A program made the position numbers and the translations under genes. Below the pieces are notes generated by a model. The model worked only from the letters and a program-made list of their open reading frames with translations, did not search any database and was not told the DNA's origin. Below, in pieces: positions 1 through 10,339 of a stretch of DNA of 61,459 bases. Positions within the stretch are counted from its first letter, which is position 1. The number at the start of each line of letters is the position of its first letter. The stretch is taken from contig CAXKVR010000218.1 of the NCBI GenBank assembly GCA_964058845.1, positions 1 through 61,459 on the forward strand, given 5' to 3'. This DNA comes from Carex sylvatica (lineage: Eukaryota > Streptophyta > Magnoliopsida > Poales > Cyperaceae).

Positions 1-1200
1 GAGGAACATGTTCATGAATCATCATAGTACGAGCTACCTCAAGAATGTGTCTATTCTTTCGTTCGGCTACTCCATTTTGTTGAGGTGTATAAGCACATGA
101 TGATTCATGGATGATACCATTATCAGTCGTATATTGCACAAATTCTTTTGTAAAATATTCTTTCGCATTGTCACTGCGGAGAGTTTTAACAGTAGTTTTA
201 AACTGAGTTTTCACAAAAGAACAAAAGGCTAAATTTTTTGCAAAGATTTCTTGTCTAGATTTAATAATAAAGATCTAAGTAGCACGAGAGAAATCATCCA
301 CAAAAGTAACAAAATATCTAGAATTTGATATAGATTTAACCGACTAATGACTAATGCAAAAATACTGTCATAATGCACTAATGCAAAAATACTGTCAGAC
401 CGACTAATGACTTTAGCTGGGTGGGAAGCACAGACATGCTTTTCCTGGATACAGGACTCACAAACTAATTCTGAGATAGACTAAAATTCAGGATGTATCT
501 TCTTCAACCTAGAGAGATGGATGCCCTAACTGAAAATGAACCTCCTTAGCACTCCTATTACTCAAGTATGCCACTCGCTGAGTTGAGCTCTCCATGCAAT
601 ACAAATCATTGTCCTTATATGCTGTACCAATCAACCTGTTAGTCCCCAATTCCTGAAAGGTGTATTTAGTTGGAGTGAAGGTAACTGAGCAATATAACTA
701 TTCTGCTATTTTGCTTACAGACATAAGATTTTCAGAAAAGAAAGGAACATATAAGACAGATGATAAGGGTATATTTTGTGAAATATGGGTGGATCCAATT
801 CCTTCAATATTACAGGTAGGACCATTGGCTATTTGGACAGGTGGTTGTGAGGTAGTGGTAAGTCCTGATAGTATACTTTTGTTACCAGTCATATGGTCAG
901 TAGCACCTGAATCAACAATCCATGATGATCTTGATGCTATAAAACAGTTAGAAATCATATCTGAGTGGGCTACAGTAGCCCTCAGAATCTGTGTCTGAGA
1001 GGTCATGTCGGCACGAGTGAAATACAACTGCTCAAGTCGCTGAACAATTGTAGCAACTTCATCTAAATTGAAGTGTTTGCAGGGTGATTGATCTACATGA
1101 GCCACTTGATCACGAGAGAGTGGAGAACCCTTATGGCGCTTCGGACAGTCCCACTTCATGTGACCCCACTCTTTGCAATAATTATACTACACATCTTCAA
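1..1200 (-). pseudogene. Copia gag-pol remnant: zinc knuckle, protease, pre-integrase, integrase
   Basis: Read on the minus strand. Near 1150-1190 a CCHC knuckle can be traced (CKEWGHMKWDC), but its first Cys is Tyr and a stop lies just upstream. The aspartic protease motif DSGATDHM is at 890-913. Near 420-460 the sequence CIQEKHVCASHPA fits the zinc-containing GAG-pre-integrase segment. The integrase core follows: FVDDFSRA near 270-300 with an in-frame stop, the catalytic Asp in LRSDNAKEY near 155-180, and NGVAERKNRH near 52-80 containing the catalytic Glu. A small local duplication (about 350-397, unit CTAATGCAAAAATACTGTCA) disrupts the stretch between pre-integrase and core. In the family this polyprotein makes and integrates cDNA; this copy cannot. 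Confidence 0.88.
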
Positions 1201-1313
1201 GCACCTAAAATCTGGATCAATCTCCATTTGAATCTAGAATCAGAGAGCGGTCAGATCGGATTACAAAACTTGCAAATCAGATTGAAACCAACAAGTACAA
1301 CAGCTTAGGCTAA

Positions 1314-1525
1314 TCGGAGCTACAGTAACCACACAGTGCCACAGTGCGACGGACTAGCACAGTGCTACAGTATGGAACTGTACGCTACAGTACTTCGGAT
1401 GAACAGTGCGCTACAGTACGGAACAGTGCAGCTACAGGGCGGCGCTACAGTGCACTGCTACAGGTGGAACAGTGTGACGGTACAGTGCGCTGCTACAGTG
1501 CGGAGCTGCAAGATAGCGGCAGCTA
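1314..1525. repeat. GC-rich degenerate repeat of CTACAGTGC in the Copia leader
   Basis: About 210 bases are built from irregular copies of CTACAGTGC / ACAGTGC separated by short variable spacers. The composition is much richer in G+C than its AT-rich surroundings. It lies between the primer-binding site and the zinc knuckle, where the 5' part of gag would be expected. Short open frames occur on the plus strand but they are only translations of the repeat. Confidence 0.75.
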
Positions 1526-1537
1526 GGGTTTGGTTCG

Positions 1538-1550
1538 GGCTCTGATACCA
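1538..1550 (-). other. Primer-binding site for initiator tRNA-Met
   Basis: The minus strand reads TGGTATCAGAGCC directly after the LTR end. This is the complement of the 3' end of plant initiator tRNA-Met and the usual Copia primer site. It fixes the LTR boundary at 1551. Confidence 0.93.
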
Positions 1551-1708
1551 TGAAAGTTATTGAAAGTGAAAATTTATGTATATTCAATTAACCATTCTGT
1601 ATAAATATATAGACTAAAGAAAATCTAGAATAGAAAAGAACAACTATTACCTAATTACAGTTAATACCTAATTATAGCTATTATTATTATGATTTCTTTC
1701 CTTTAACA
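1551..1708 (-). repeat. 5' LTR of the left Copia element (158 bp)
   Basis: On the minus strand it starts TGTTAAAGG and ends CTTTCA, giving TG...CA ends with the primer site abutting. A TATA-like stretch (TATATATTTATA on the minus strand, about 1600-1611) would be the promoter. The inner boundary is certain from the primer site; the outer boundary is inferred from the TGTTA start. Confidence 0.8.
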
Positions 1709-1925
1709 TTATTGAAATCTCATTTTTTGGTACCCATAATAAGACCATGCATCACTATCACCTTCTTTGATCTATCTTTATACATCAAGAATTTTTGGTA
1801 CATAATCTGTTTGTCTTCGCAATCGGTTCTTTCATTTAAATATGAATTTTAGCATTATAAGAAAACAATTGAAGGCAAACACGCGTAAGTTGGGTTTTAT
1901 CTAATATGAGAAATTGGGAACTAAA
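1709..1925. repeat. Diverged copy of the sequence downstream of the AP2-like gene
   Basis: This stretch matches 23090-23262 in the same orientation. Shared blocks in order include ATCTCATTTTTT, GTACCCAT, ATCACCTTCTTTGATCTA, TTTGTCT, AATCGGTT, TTTCATTT, GTAAGTTGG and AGAAATTGGGAACT. No ORF is present. It looks like the 3' flank of a second copy of the AP2-like locus whose gene part lies left of, or was displaced by, the Copia insertion that ends exactly at 1708. Confidence 0.7.
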
Positions 1926-3771
1926 ATCTACAGAGTCTGCCTAATGCACCTGTTTGTCTTTGAGTTCATCTTTTGCAGCATATAACTTGTTGGATTTGCG
2001 GAATTATAAATTTTAAATTGAGAGGCTATGTGGTTTTATTTCTTATGAAGAAAATCAAAACGCATTTGTACATTTTCTTAAGAAAAATGGTTACAAGGTT
2101 AAATGGATAAAAAAATTTACAATTATTTAAATTATAGAAGGCACATGGTCTCCCTGTGCCGATGTTTGTCATCGAAAAGTTAAAATCTATGAATTGTTAA
2201 AAATGATAAATAAAATAAAAAATCAAATTGTGTCCTTAATATGCTTTTACTAAATTTAGTTTCATTTTTTTTTGAGGAAAAACACATGGGTTTGCATTAA
2301 TAATTGAAGGTTCCTAATTGTCTAAGTAGATGAAAAGGCAATCCTGCAGCACTAAAAATAAAATGTTCCCTATCTTATAACATAGCTGAGAAATTGAAAG
2401 TGCCTTATAGGAAAATAAATGACTGCATAACTTTAAGAAATTGAATAAATATCCTAACTGCTGATGACTGTACTCCTGCATTTATCTGTTGATTTTTGTT
2501 TGTAGCCCTAAATTTCTGCTCTGTATTCCCCTGAAGCAAGTTTCATTACTTCGCCCCCACTTGGACAATCGATGTGGTTGTGTCAACGCCAATCTCCCTG
2601 TGTGTCGCAGTTCAATGATTCCCTTGTGCATGTGGTATAATGACGTCGAGCATTGTGCTACCAGTGGTGTTGCTGTACAGTGAGACAAATTTTCAAAGTT
2701 TTTTGTCATGATAGATTTTATCGCCATATTGCAATCCGAGAAGATGTGAAATTGTTTCTGTTCCCTTGCTTTGTGAGGAATAATTGTGACATAATTGAAA
2801 GCGAGTACAGTCGCCATTACTTCTTCCTCGAGTAGATTCCCAGCTAGTGTGAATTACCCTTCTGCCATTTCAGCCCTACCAGGTCCAGATTTTTTGAAAC
2901 ACATCCTGTTTGTCCAGCTGTAGTTCAATTGGTACGTCTTGTGTTGCCCGGATCCTCCCATACCCTTCATTTGACCTTCGTGTTATAGTTCCCTTTCTCA
3001 CTCGAAATCCACATCAACCGATCATGCACTAACGGGTCGGGTTTTGGTTTAGTTTTCGTGTCTTGTATTTTAGATACTTGCTGTCCCTCCAATAGTTCTT
3101 CAATCATTTCAATCTGAGTTAATCTGGCTCAAGCCTGTAGTGCACGGGGTCCTTTAATATTCGTGCGTATTTAAATCGGACAGTTCTGATCTTAACTCAA
3201 AATTTAAGCTAACTCAGAGGATACGAATTCCATAGGTAGTGCGTCAAATGACCAAGCTGCTGTTGCCTGTTGGTCATATAATCTTTTTGTTTGGTCCAAA
3301 TTCATTTATGTTGTAAACTTGTAATACTTTAGGATTTAAGTGATAATTATAATGAATGGGAGATAAATAGGAATAGTTAATTGGTGGTGTTTAAAAGAAT
3401 TAGAATGATAAGCTGGAAGAATTAGTTGCAAATATCTACTTAATTTTTGTAATCAAAATGATGTATTAATTCCAAACTCAAAATTTGAGTTACTTTAGGG
3501 GATCCGCATTCAGGTACCATGGTGTCTTTTGGCAATTGAAATCCAGGTTTCTTTTAAGTCTTTTCTAACATCTCTAATGTATCAATTCCATCGAAATGAT
3601 TAACTTTGTCCTGTTTAAATTTCACCAAAATTGCAATCATATTCCATCTAAAAATCCTTCAAATCTATTGTCTTTTACCATTCTTAAAAGACCATCTCCT
3701 TAATCTGTCATATTTTATAGTCGACTACTACCTCTTTAACATAAAGTAAATTGTAATTTTCACATCTCTTT
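1926..3771. other. No recognisable gene
   Basis: AT-rich sequence without family-level signals. The segment 2489-2835 is less AT-rich and has overlapping short frames on both strands, including a plus-strand frame of 60 codons (2653-2835). I recognise no domain in any of them. The rest holds no ORF, repeat or element end that I can support. Confidence 0.5.
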
Positions 3772-3776
3772 CAACT

Positions 3777-4367
3777 TGATAGGGCCATATGCCTAGGGCT
3801 CTTATAAAACCAATCTTGGACTATAAAGATGATCTTGGGTTGAAAGCTACTTGATGAAATCAACCCAGAGACAAACAAAAGGCCCAAGGTGGAATAAATA
3901 TAGGCAGTCCAGTTACATGGCCCAGCCCGGGACAAAGGCATCTCGGCATAAGGCCCAGCCCTCAAATAACTTAAGGTGATCTCTAGTTGCCGCCCATATG
4001 AAGCGGATGAGATCTAGTTACCACCTTTTATGCGGAGGTCACCGCCCATTATGCAGAGGTAATCGCGTTCCACGGAAGCCAAATCGTTCATATGCGATCC
4101 CCTCTGGCAGTTCTGACAACGCAGGATGTCAGAACTGGACGAGGCTATTTAAGGTGAATAGCTCCATTGAATAGGAGTTGGCACATTGATTACTCGAGAC
4201 ACGGCATATGATAGATTAATAGTGTCTCACAATTACAACCGAGTTACTAATCTTGACTATATCACTTTGGACCGTCTCCTCGAGACGAGACGCCACTCAT
4301 TCATGTGCACATCCAGTCACATAACCACATTACGGACCTCGTGTCATTCCTCGACATAGCCGTATCA
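3777..4367 (+). repeat. 5' LTR of the Tat-like element (591 bp)
   Basis: Ends TGATA...TATCA form a short inverted terminal repeat. It aligns throughout with 18729-19293; the main difference is a 26-bp hairpin-bearing segment (around 4108-4137) absent from the 3' LTR. CTATTTAAGG near 4145 is a TATA-like box also present in the other LTR. Confidence 0.92.
4108..4137. repeat. Perfect 11-bp inverted repeat (hairpin) in the 5' LTR only
   Basis: CAGTTCTGACA (4108-4118) and TGTCAGAACTG (4127-4137) are exact reverse complements separated by 8 bases. The corresponding place in the 3' LTR (about 19053-19062) reads straight through CTCTGACTGGAC, lacking 26 bases. Confidence 0.9.
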
Positions 4368-4876
4368 ACCACCGTGGGGCCTATCTAGGATTACTCTCAA
4401 TTTCTAGATGACAAATAATCCTCAAGGGGATTGGGTGCCCGAGCTGACTACCAGTGCTCCCCCTAGATAGGGGAGTCGATCCTAATCCTCAGCGACCACC
4501 CACTGTCCGACCTAGAATTGACACACCTCAGGGCACTCGACCAACAGCTCATCCTTTTGGGGCACAACATGGGGGGACTTCTTAAATCCATATGGGAGGA
4601 CAACAAACCCCGGGGGCCCTATTATTATACACCTTCCTCTTATGCATATCCCCCACCGGATATCCATATTCCTATGGCCCTTACACATACCCTTACTCAA
4701 GTCCCCATGTTACCTATACCACCCCATCGGGATATCATCTTCAAGCAGGCGATTCCAAGACTTACATCCCAACAGCCCCCGAACTCCTGGTTACTCGACC
4801 CATGATAAACTCGAACCCAGTAAATGAGAACATCCCTGATAATTGAATAATAGAGAACCCTCGACAAAGACAGGAA
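4368..4876 (+). other. Tat-like element leader (5' UTR) with atypical primer site
   Basis: The sequence after the LTR is ACCACCGTGGGGCC. From general knowledge, many plant Gypsy elements have TGGCGCCCACCGTGGGGCC here, so the second half of that signature is present while the TGGCGC part that pairs with the tRNA is missing. The rest is a leader with short frames. A Pro/Tyr-rich frame at 4518-4805 may be a degenerate start of gag, but I cannot support it as coding. Confidence 0.6.
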
Positions 4877-6074
4877 ATGGAGAACATACCTGTTCGTAAT
4901 CTGAATGTGGCATTCATAAAGGTTCATACGGGCACAGAAAAAGGAAATCAGGAGGAGCGTGGCCCGAAGGAAAGAGAAGCCAACTCGAGCCCTTCTAAAG
5001 AATTCCGAACTGGTGAAAGTCGGAGGGGGGGAGGTCGAAATAAACATCGCTCAACAAGAAGAACAGCAAAGGGCCGGCGTAATGCGCGAGAAGACAACAG
5101 CCGCGCAGGTCGGAGTCGAAAGGGATTTGGTTCCCCCACACCTAGTGACGAGACGGTCACAGGAAGAAATCTAAAGACCCCATCGTGGACGAGAAGTCCC
5201 GACCATAGTCGAAGAAAGATTCTCATAAAAAGGACCTATCGAGAAAGAAGTCGTTCATCTAGTTATGAAAAAGAAGACTCACCTCCCAGTAGGGGGAAGT
5301 CCCCCGTTCAACCAAGAATGAGAAAAAATTGCTCGAGCGGACAGAAAGTCCACTTTCTGCAAGGGTCCCAAAAGGGGATTGGGGGCATGAAATACTCTGA
5401 GGAGAGGACTCAGCCTGGCCAAAGTGGAAGAAATGATTCAAATCCGCCTAGCAGCAAAGATGAGTGAATACGAGCTGGTAAAAACCGGTTCCCATAATAA
5501 GCTATTGGGACTAGAAGAAAGTCTGTTATCCGCGGAGATTTACACGGAATCAATGGTGGACTTCAAATGCCCAAATAATCTACCAACGTTCCGCGGAAGT
5601 GGAGATTTCCAGGACCCCCACAGTTTCATATTTGGTTTTTGTGAGCGACTTCGCTTAATTGGGGCGACGGACAACACTATGTGTCGTGTGTTTACATTCT
5701 GTCTGATAGCGGAAGCCTGTGAATGGTACATGAACCTCCCCAAAGGGTCGGTGAAAAAGTTCAAAGATTTGGCCAAGGTATTTTTGGCAAGATATATTGT
5801 CATTAAGCGACCCAAGGTTACATGCGAGATGCTGTTTGATCTAACACAAGGGCCGAATGAAAGAACACGTTCGTTCCTCACTGGCTTTATAGAAACTTCG
5901 CGCAAAGTTTCAGATTTGAATGAGGAAGTTGCTGTCACATCCCTGAGAAAAGGACTTCGTAAGGGGGGAGTAGGTACTCTGCGACATAATGCCCATGTAA
6001 AAGATATACGAACTTTGGGGGAGTTCTTAAATTTCACAGAGGGATATATACGAGCAGAAGAAGATGCTCGGTAG
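4877..6074 (+). pseudogene. gag of the Tat-like element (frameshifted)
   Basis: The first part (4877-5467) encodes an Arg/Ser-rich basic segment with several RS-like runs. The second (5424-6074) is in another frame and carries the retrotransposon gag core: the motif FKCPNNLPTFRGSGDFQDP, then a helical domain with EACEWYMNLPKGS and LARYI typical of the plant Ty3/Gypsy gag family (Pfam Retrotrans_gag). The two frames overlap at 5424-5467, so one frameshift separates them. Gag would form the virus-like particle. The basic N-terminal half is likely the original start of the polyprotein. A stop at 6072-6074 and further frame changes follow. Confidence 0.85.
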
Positions 6075-7227
6075 ATACCAGGGAAATCAGAAAGCCAAGA
6101 TCTCGGTCTCCTAAAAGACAAAATCCGATATGACAGGTTGGAAATGATCGCTCTAAGGGACAAAGAGAACCCCGCAAAAAGGAGCAGGGAAGAATGAGAA
6201 ATAATAAGAAAAGTTTCGAAGATGAAGGATATCGATAGCATTACACTAAATATGCTGAGTTCGATAGAAAAAATGACGAGTTGTACTCAGTGACGTATGA
6301 TGTGTTCGATATGCCTAGACCATTGCCCAGAGAAATTTTTGAGGTAAAAGATAGTAGCAAGACCTATGATTTTCACGGTTTCAGAGGTCACTCCACGGCA
6401 GATTGCCTCCAGCTAAAAGATGTCCTAGAGCAGTTGGCCAGAAAGGAAAAGCTTTCTAAATTTATCCACCCTGATTTTTTCTAGAAGTACAAGTGGAAGT
6501 ATAATAGACACGTAAAATATTACAAAAAGAAAATCCCTTACAAGAAAGATTACACGGGGCCCAAGCCCCCAATCAATGAAGCTCGGGAGGCCCTCAAGAA
6601 GAACAAAGAAATCCTAAGTGCCAAACCACCCCGGTGATTAACATGATTAGTGGGGGAACATCAGAGCGATGCATCGAAAATGTCGGTCCGTGAGAAGGTC
6701 AAGCAATACCCTACCATTTTGAATATCGATCAGGGAGTAGAAAGGAAGAGATCATGACTTAAGGAGGTAATCTCCTTCTCAGAAAGGGACTTTGGCGACG
6801 TGACGTGGCCACATGATGATCCAATAGTATTAACATTGAAACTGCATATCCATCGGGTAAAAAGAATTTTAGTTGACACAGACAGCTCAGCAGACATTTT
6901 ATACTTGTCGACTTTCAAGAGAATGGGTACAACCCCAAGAAGTTGTAGGGAAGAACCACTCCTCTCATGGGATTCACGGGCAATTCATTGCAGCCGAATG
7001 GGGTAGTAAAAATTAAGGTGGTGTTCGGTAAACCCCCGAAGAGTGTAGAAGTGATGGTAGATTTTCTTGTAGTGGATGCCCCCTCGGCTTATAATGCAAT
7101 ATTGGAAAGGGAAACTTTGAATAAAATTGGGACGGTGGTGTCCTCCCCCCACTTAAAAATTAAATTTCCAACAAACGGTGGTATAGGGAAAGAAAGAGGA
7201 CAACAAGACACGGCCCGTGAATGTTAA
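6075..7227 (+). pseudogene. Gag C-terminus/nucleocapsid segment and aspartic protease, degenerate
   Basis: 6281-6484 carries YDFHGFRGHSTADC followed by LQLKDVLEQLARK. This is the conserved post-gag zinc segment of plant Gypsy elements, with its first Cys changed to Tyr. The protease follows: VKRILVDTDSSADILYL around 6860-6910, where the active-site Asp-Thr-Gly is Asp-Thr-Asp (Asp codon 6875-6877). A frameshift near 6960-6980 leads to the frame 6967-7227 containing the C-terminal protease half (AYNAILERETLNKIGTVVS). Loss of the catalytic Gly, the frameshift and stops mean no active enzyme. Confidence 0.85.
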
Positions 7228-7230
7228 CAA

Positions 7231-7911
7231 ATGACTGTTGAAGGACAGAGTAGAACAATGAACCAAGTTGAACAACAGGCCAATGCAAGGATCTGCGGCA
7301 AAGAAATTCAAAGTAATGACTTTTTACCACCGAATACTCAAATTGCGTTAGACCTTACGGACAAAATAGAATCTAAGGATCATCTCGAGCCAGTAGATGA
7401 AGTAGAACAGATAGAACTCGAAGAGGGCAAAGTGGTAAACGTGGGCAAGGCAATACAAGGACAAGCTAGGGGAGAACTGCTAACCTTTCTAAAGCAAAAT
7501 CTGTCCGTATTTGCGTGGACTGTGGCTGATATGTCAGGGATTCCAAGAACCATTGCAGAACATAAGTTATTCATTAAGCCGGGGACTAAGCCTGTAATCT
7601 AAAAGAAGTGTAACATGGGTCACGAGAGACGTTTGGCGATAAAAAAAAGTAGAGAAGTTACTAGCCGTTGGTTTTATTTGGGAAGTAGAATGCCCAGAAT
7701 GGGTGGCAAACCCAGTACTAGTGAAAAAATCAAACAGAGAATGGAGAATGTGCATTGATTTCACCGATCTTAATAAATCCTACCCAATGGACCCTTTCCC
7801 TCTACCTAAGATCGATCAATTGGTGGACTCAACGTCCGGACATGTATTTCTTAGTTTCATGGATGCATTTTTGGGGTACAACCAGATCATGATGAAGGAT
7901 GATCCGACGAG
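7231..7911 (+). pseudogene. Reverse transcriptase N-terminal part only
   Basis: 7231-7602 holds the linker and the start of RT (NLSVFAWTVADMSGIP, then KLFIKPG). A stop and frameshift follow, and 7703-7911 holds WRMCIDFTDLNK, FPLPKIDQLVDSTSGH and FLSFMDAFLGYNQI. These are the fingers and first palm motifs, with the first catalytic Asp in FMDAF. The sequence then changes abruptly to integrase near 7911-7918. The YxDD motif, thumb, RNase H and integrase N-terminal part are absent, consistent with one internal deletion. In the family this enzyme copies the RNA into DNA; this copy cannot. Confidence 0.88.
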
Positions 7912-8483
7912 GCCCAAAAATTTATATGGAAAAACATTGTATGTCGTTTTGGTATTCTATATACTCTGATTTCTGATAACGGGACGCAGTTTAATGCGGA
8001 CACAACTATGGCATTTTTGAAAAAACTGGGAATCCGTAGTAACTTTCCCTCTATGAGCCATCTGGCTAGTAATGGCTTTGCTGAAGTCACAAACCGAACC
8101 ATACTTGAGGGACTGAAAAAGAAAGTTGCGGCAAATAGAAAGAATTGGCCCGACAAGTTGGGAGAGATATTATGGTCTTATAGGACCACCTCGCGTGAAG
8201 CCACAGGACAAACACCATTCTCGTTAGTTTACGGGATGGAAGCAGTAACTTCTGTTGAACTCATTGCTCCTTTCCTCAGGATATCTAATTACTCTGAAAA
8301 AGAAAACCCTGAGGAGAGGGCATTCGAGTTAGAACTAGTGGAGGAATTAAGAGAAAAGGCGCGAATTAGAGTGAACGAATAGCAGAGGCGGGTAAAACGC
8401 ATTTTTGATAAGCGAGTTTCACCTCGAGCTTTTATGTTCGGAGACGTAGTCTTAAAATCGGTGGAAAGTACAGGCCGACATGT
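7912..8483 (+). pseudogene. Integrase C-terminal half, 3' fragment interrupted by a solo LTR
   Basis: From 7918 a single frame runs KFIWKNIVCRFG and ISDNGTQF (second catalytic Asp), then SNGFAEVTNRTI (catalytic Glu in the usual place) and LWSYRTTSREATGQTPFSLVYG, the conserved core end of plant Gypsy integrase. It stops at a TAG after 8379. Beyond that the same frame reads RVKRIFDKRVSPRAF and DVVLKS, the C-terminal domain. The frame ends where the solo LTR is inserted at 8484 and resumes at 10340. The first catalytic Asp and the HHCC zinc domain lie in the deleted part. Confidence 0.88.
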
Positions 8484-10334
8484 TGATAAGCATAAATTAT
8501 ATACATATTCGATCTAGTTTTCATCATGAAATAAATACCAAATATTTTGTATTTTGAATATAAAGAGAATAGAATATACCTAGAATCAAGTTACTACATT
8601 TGTTTGGTTTTAATTTGCAGGAAACAAAGAAAAATGAAGAAAAATAAAGAAAAATAAAGAAAAATGCCCAGTGCGGACGCACGGTTTTCGATACGGACGT
8701 ACTAAGTACTTAGATGGATTTCTGGACGCACGCCAATTTTAAAAATGTATAATAAGCTATTCATCAAAATCCGTGCAGACGCACTGTAGCAGAGCCAAAA
8801 ATAGAGTCTGAACTTAAAACGGCCACAACTTTTGACTCGTAACTCCGTTTTGGGCATATGACCACTTTTCGGAAAGCCAACGAGAAGATCTACAACCTGA
8901 GAATCTAAAAAAGGAAATTTGGAGTCAGTGCGGATGCAGTAGACCCGTAGACAGCCAAAAATATACGTTTTCAACACGGTTTCTATTTTTAGCGAGTCAT
9001 AGATGCTTTTTGACAGCTAAACTTGGACAAGGCAGCCTGTGAAACAATCCAAAAATAGCACCCACTAACCCCACTCACCCCACAACTATGCCTCTTGATT
9101 GGGCATAGTCTTTTGCTATAAAGGAGGGGGTTCTTTTCCATTCAAGGATCTCTCTTCGGAGGGGCATCTCTCTTCGGAGGGGCATCTCTCTTCGGAGGGA
9201 GATCTCTTCGCAAAGATCAATCTCATCTCTCAAAATCTCTTCTCCACCAATACTTAGCCTAAAATTCTGCAATCAAGGAAGCAATTCAAGGAGGAAGAAG
9301 AAGAAAATTTCAAGAAGAAGGCAAAAATAAGGGTTCTTCATCTAGAGAATGGTGTAATCTATTTCTCTATTTAATTTCTTCTTATTTTTGCCAACTTTTG
9401 TAATGGATCTCTCCAAGAGAGAGTAGATCTCTTTCTAGGGGTTTAGGTCAATGCATGAACTTGTTTAATTGTATCTTATTCGGTTATTTATTTTTATTAT
9501 GATTGTTTTATGGGATTTGATGCTAATTTATGAGATTTATAATTTGTGTTAACTACATAATTAGTACTTAAAATCGATGTAGTTCCGCTTTGGATTCGAA
9601 AGAACCAAAGAAGTTAGGACGAGATGAGAGTACCAATTATGAACACAAATACCTTAGGTTTTGATTAAGGTCTAACCAACTGTGAAATCAAACTGGAACT
9701 ACAGAAATTAGGGTTAGGGACTTGGTGAAGGACGTAACTGTGAAGTCATACCCTTATTAGGACATCTCAAATTGAATCGGATATTGGTATGAAGGACGTA
9801 ACTGTGAAGTACCAATATTTGAGGAGAGGAGAGACTAACAAAAGCTTATGGTCTAGGTAGCTAGGATGAAGGACGTAACTGTGAAGTCCGAATTACTTAG
9901 GCACGTTATTAATTCACGAAAGTGACCCTTAATGACATATTAGGTTAGAAACCTCATCAAATCATACATGAATTTAAACAATACCGAATAGATAGAATTA
10001 ACAAGGGATTGTAGACCAAATGTCCCTAGATCTTCCCAATTCTTGAAAGCAACCAAGATTATATTTTACTTTCTTTTTTTACTTTTATTGTTTTAAACCT
10101 CCTCTTCTCGGGTATTGAACCCAAACCTTAGGAAGTTATAACAAACAAACCCCCCAATTCTACTTTTATTGCACTTCTTTTTATTTTTATTATTTTTTGA
10201 AATTAATTAATAAAGTCTAAACCTAGTAATTGTCCATATTCCCTGTGGATCGATACCGGATAATATACTACACGATAGGATTGTATACTTGCAATATGAA
10301 CTGAAAATTTGTACTATATATTTTTGGTGCAACA
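8484..10334 (+). mobile_element. Solo LTR (1,851 bp) inserted in the Gypsy integrase
   Basis: Starts TGATAAGCATAAATT and ends GGTGCAACA. It is flanked by the exact 5-bp duplication CATGT (8479-8483 and 10335-10339), and the Gypsy pol reading resumes after it. A related copy with the same ends lies at 34799-35866 on the minus strand. A TATA box (TATAAAG, 9119-9125) is followed by three copies of a CTCTTCGGAGGGGCATCT-like unit (about 9150-9205). Three copies of GAAGGACGTAACTGTGAAGT lie near 9727, 9793 and 9868. Upstream of the TATA box are several imperfect GTGCGGACGCAC palindromes. No domain-coding ORF, primer site or polypurine tract is visible, which fits an LTR left after recombination. Confidence 0.88.
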
Positions 10335-10339
10335 CATGT

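Larger units (their letters stand above)
1..1708 (-). mobile_element. Ty1/Copia retrotransposon, 5' part, cut by the left edge
   Basis: On the minus strand the order is LTR (1708-1551), primer-binding site, GC-rich leader, gag zinc knuckle, protease, GAG-pre-integrase and integrase, which runs off position 1. This is the Copia order for the part visible. RT, RNase H and the 3' LTR are outside the window, so the target duplication cannot be checked. In-frame stops and a lost zinc ligand show the copy is dead. The capsid part of gag is missing between the primer-binding site and the zinc knuckle. Confidence 0.9.

Noticed and set aside
660..998. 112-codon plus-strand frame at the left
   Set aside because: It is antisense to the Copia protease region, whose minus-strand reading has clear motifs.
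2482..2835. Overlapping frames on both strands as a small gene
   Set aside because: No domain, no matching splice or start context; kept only as an unrecognised stretch.
9075..9272. 65-codon minus-strand frame with LRREMPLRREMP repeats
   Set aside because: Reverse reading of the triple GGAGGGGCATCTCTCTTC-like unit in the solo LTR.
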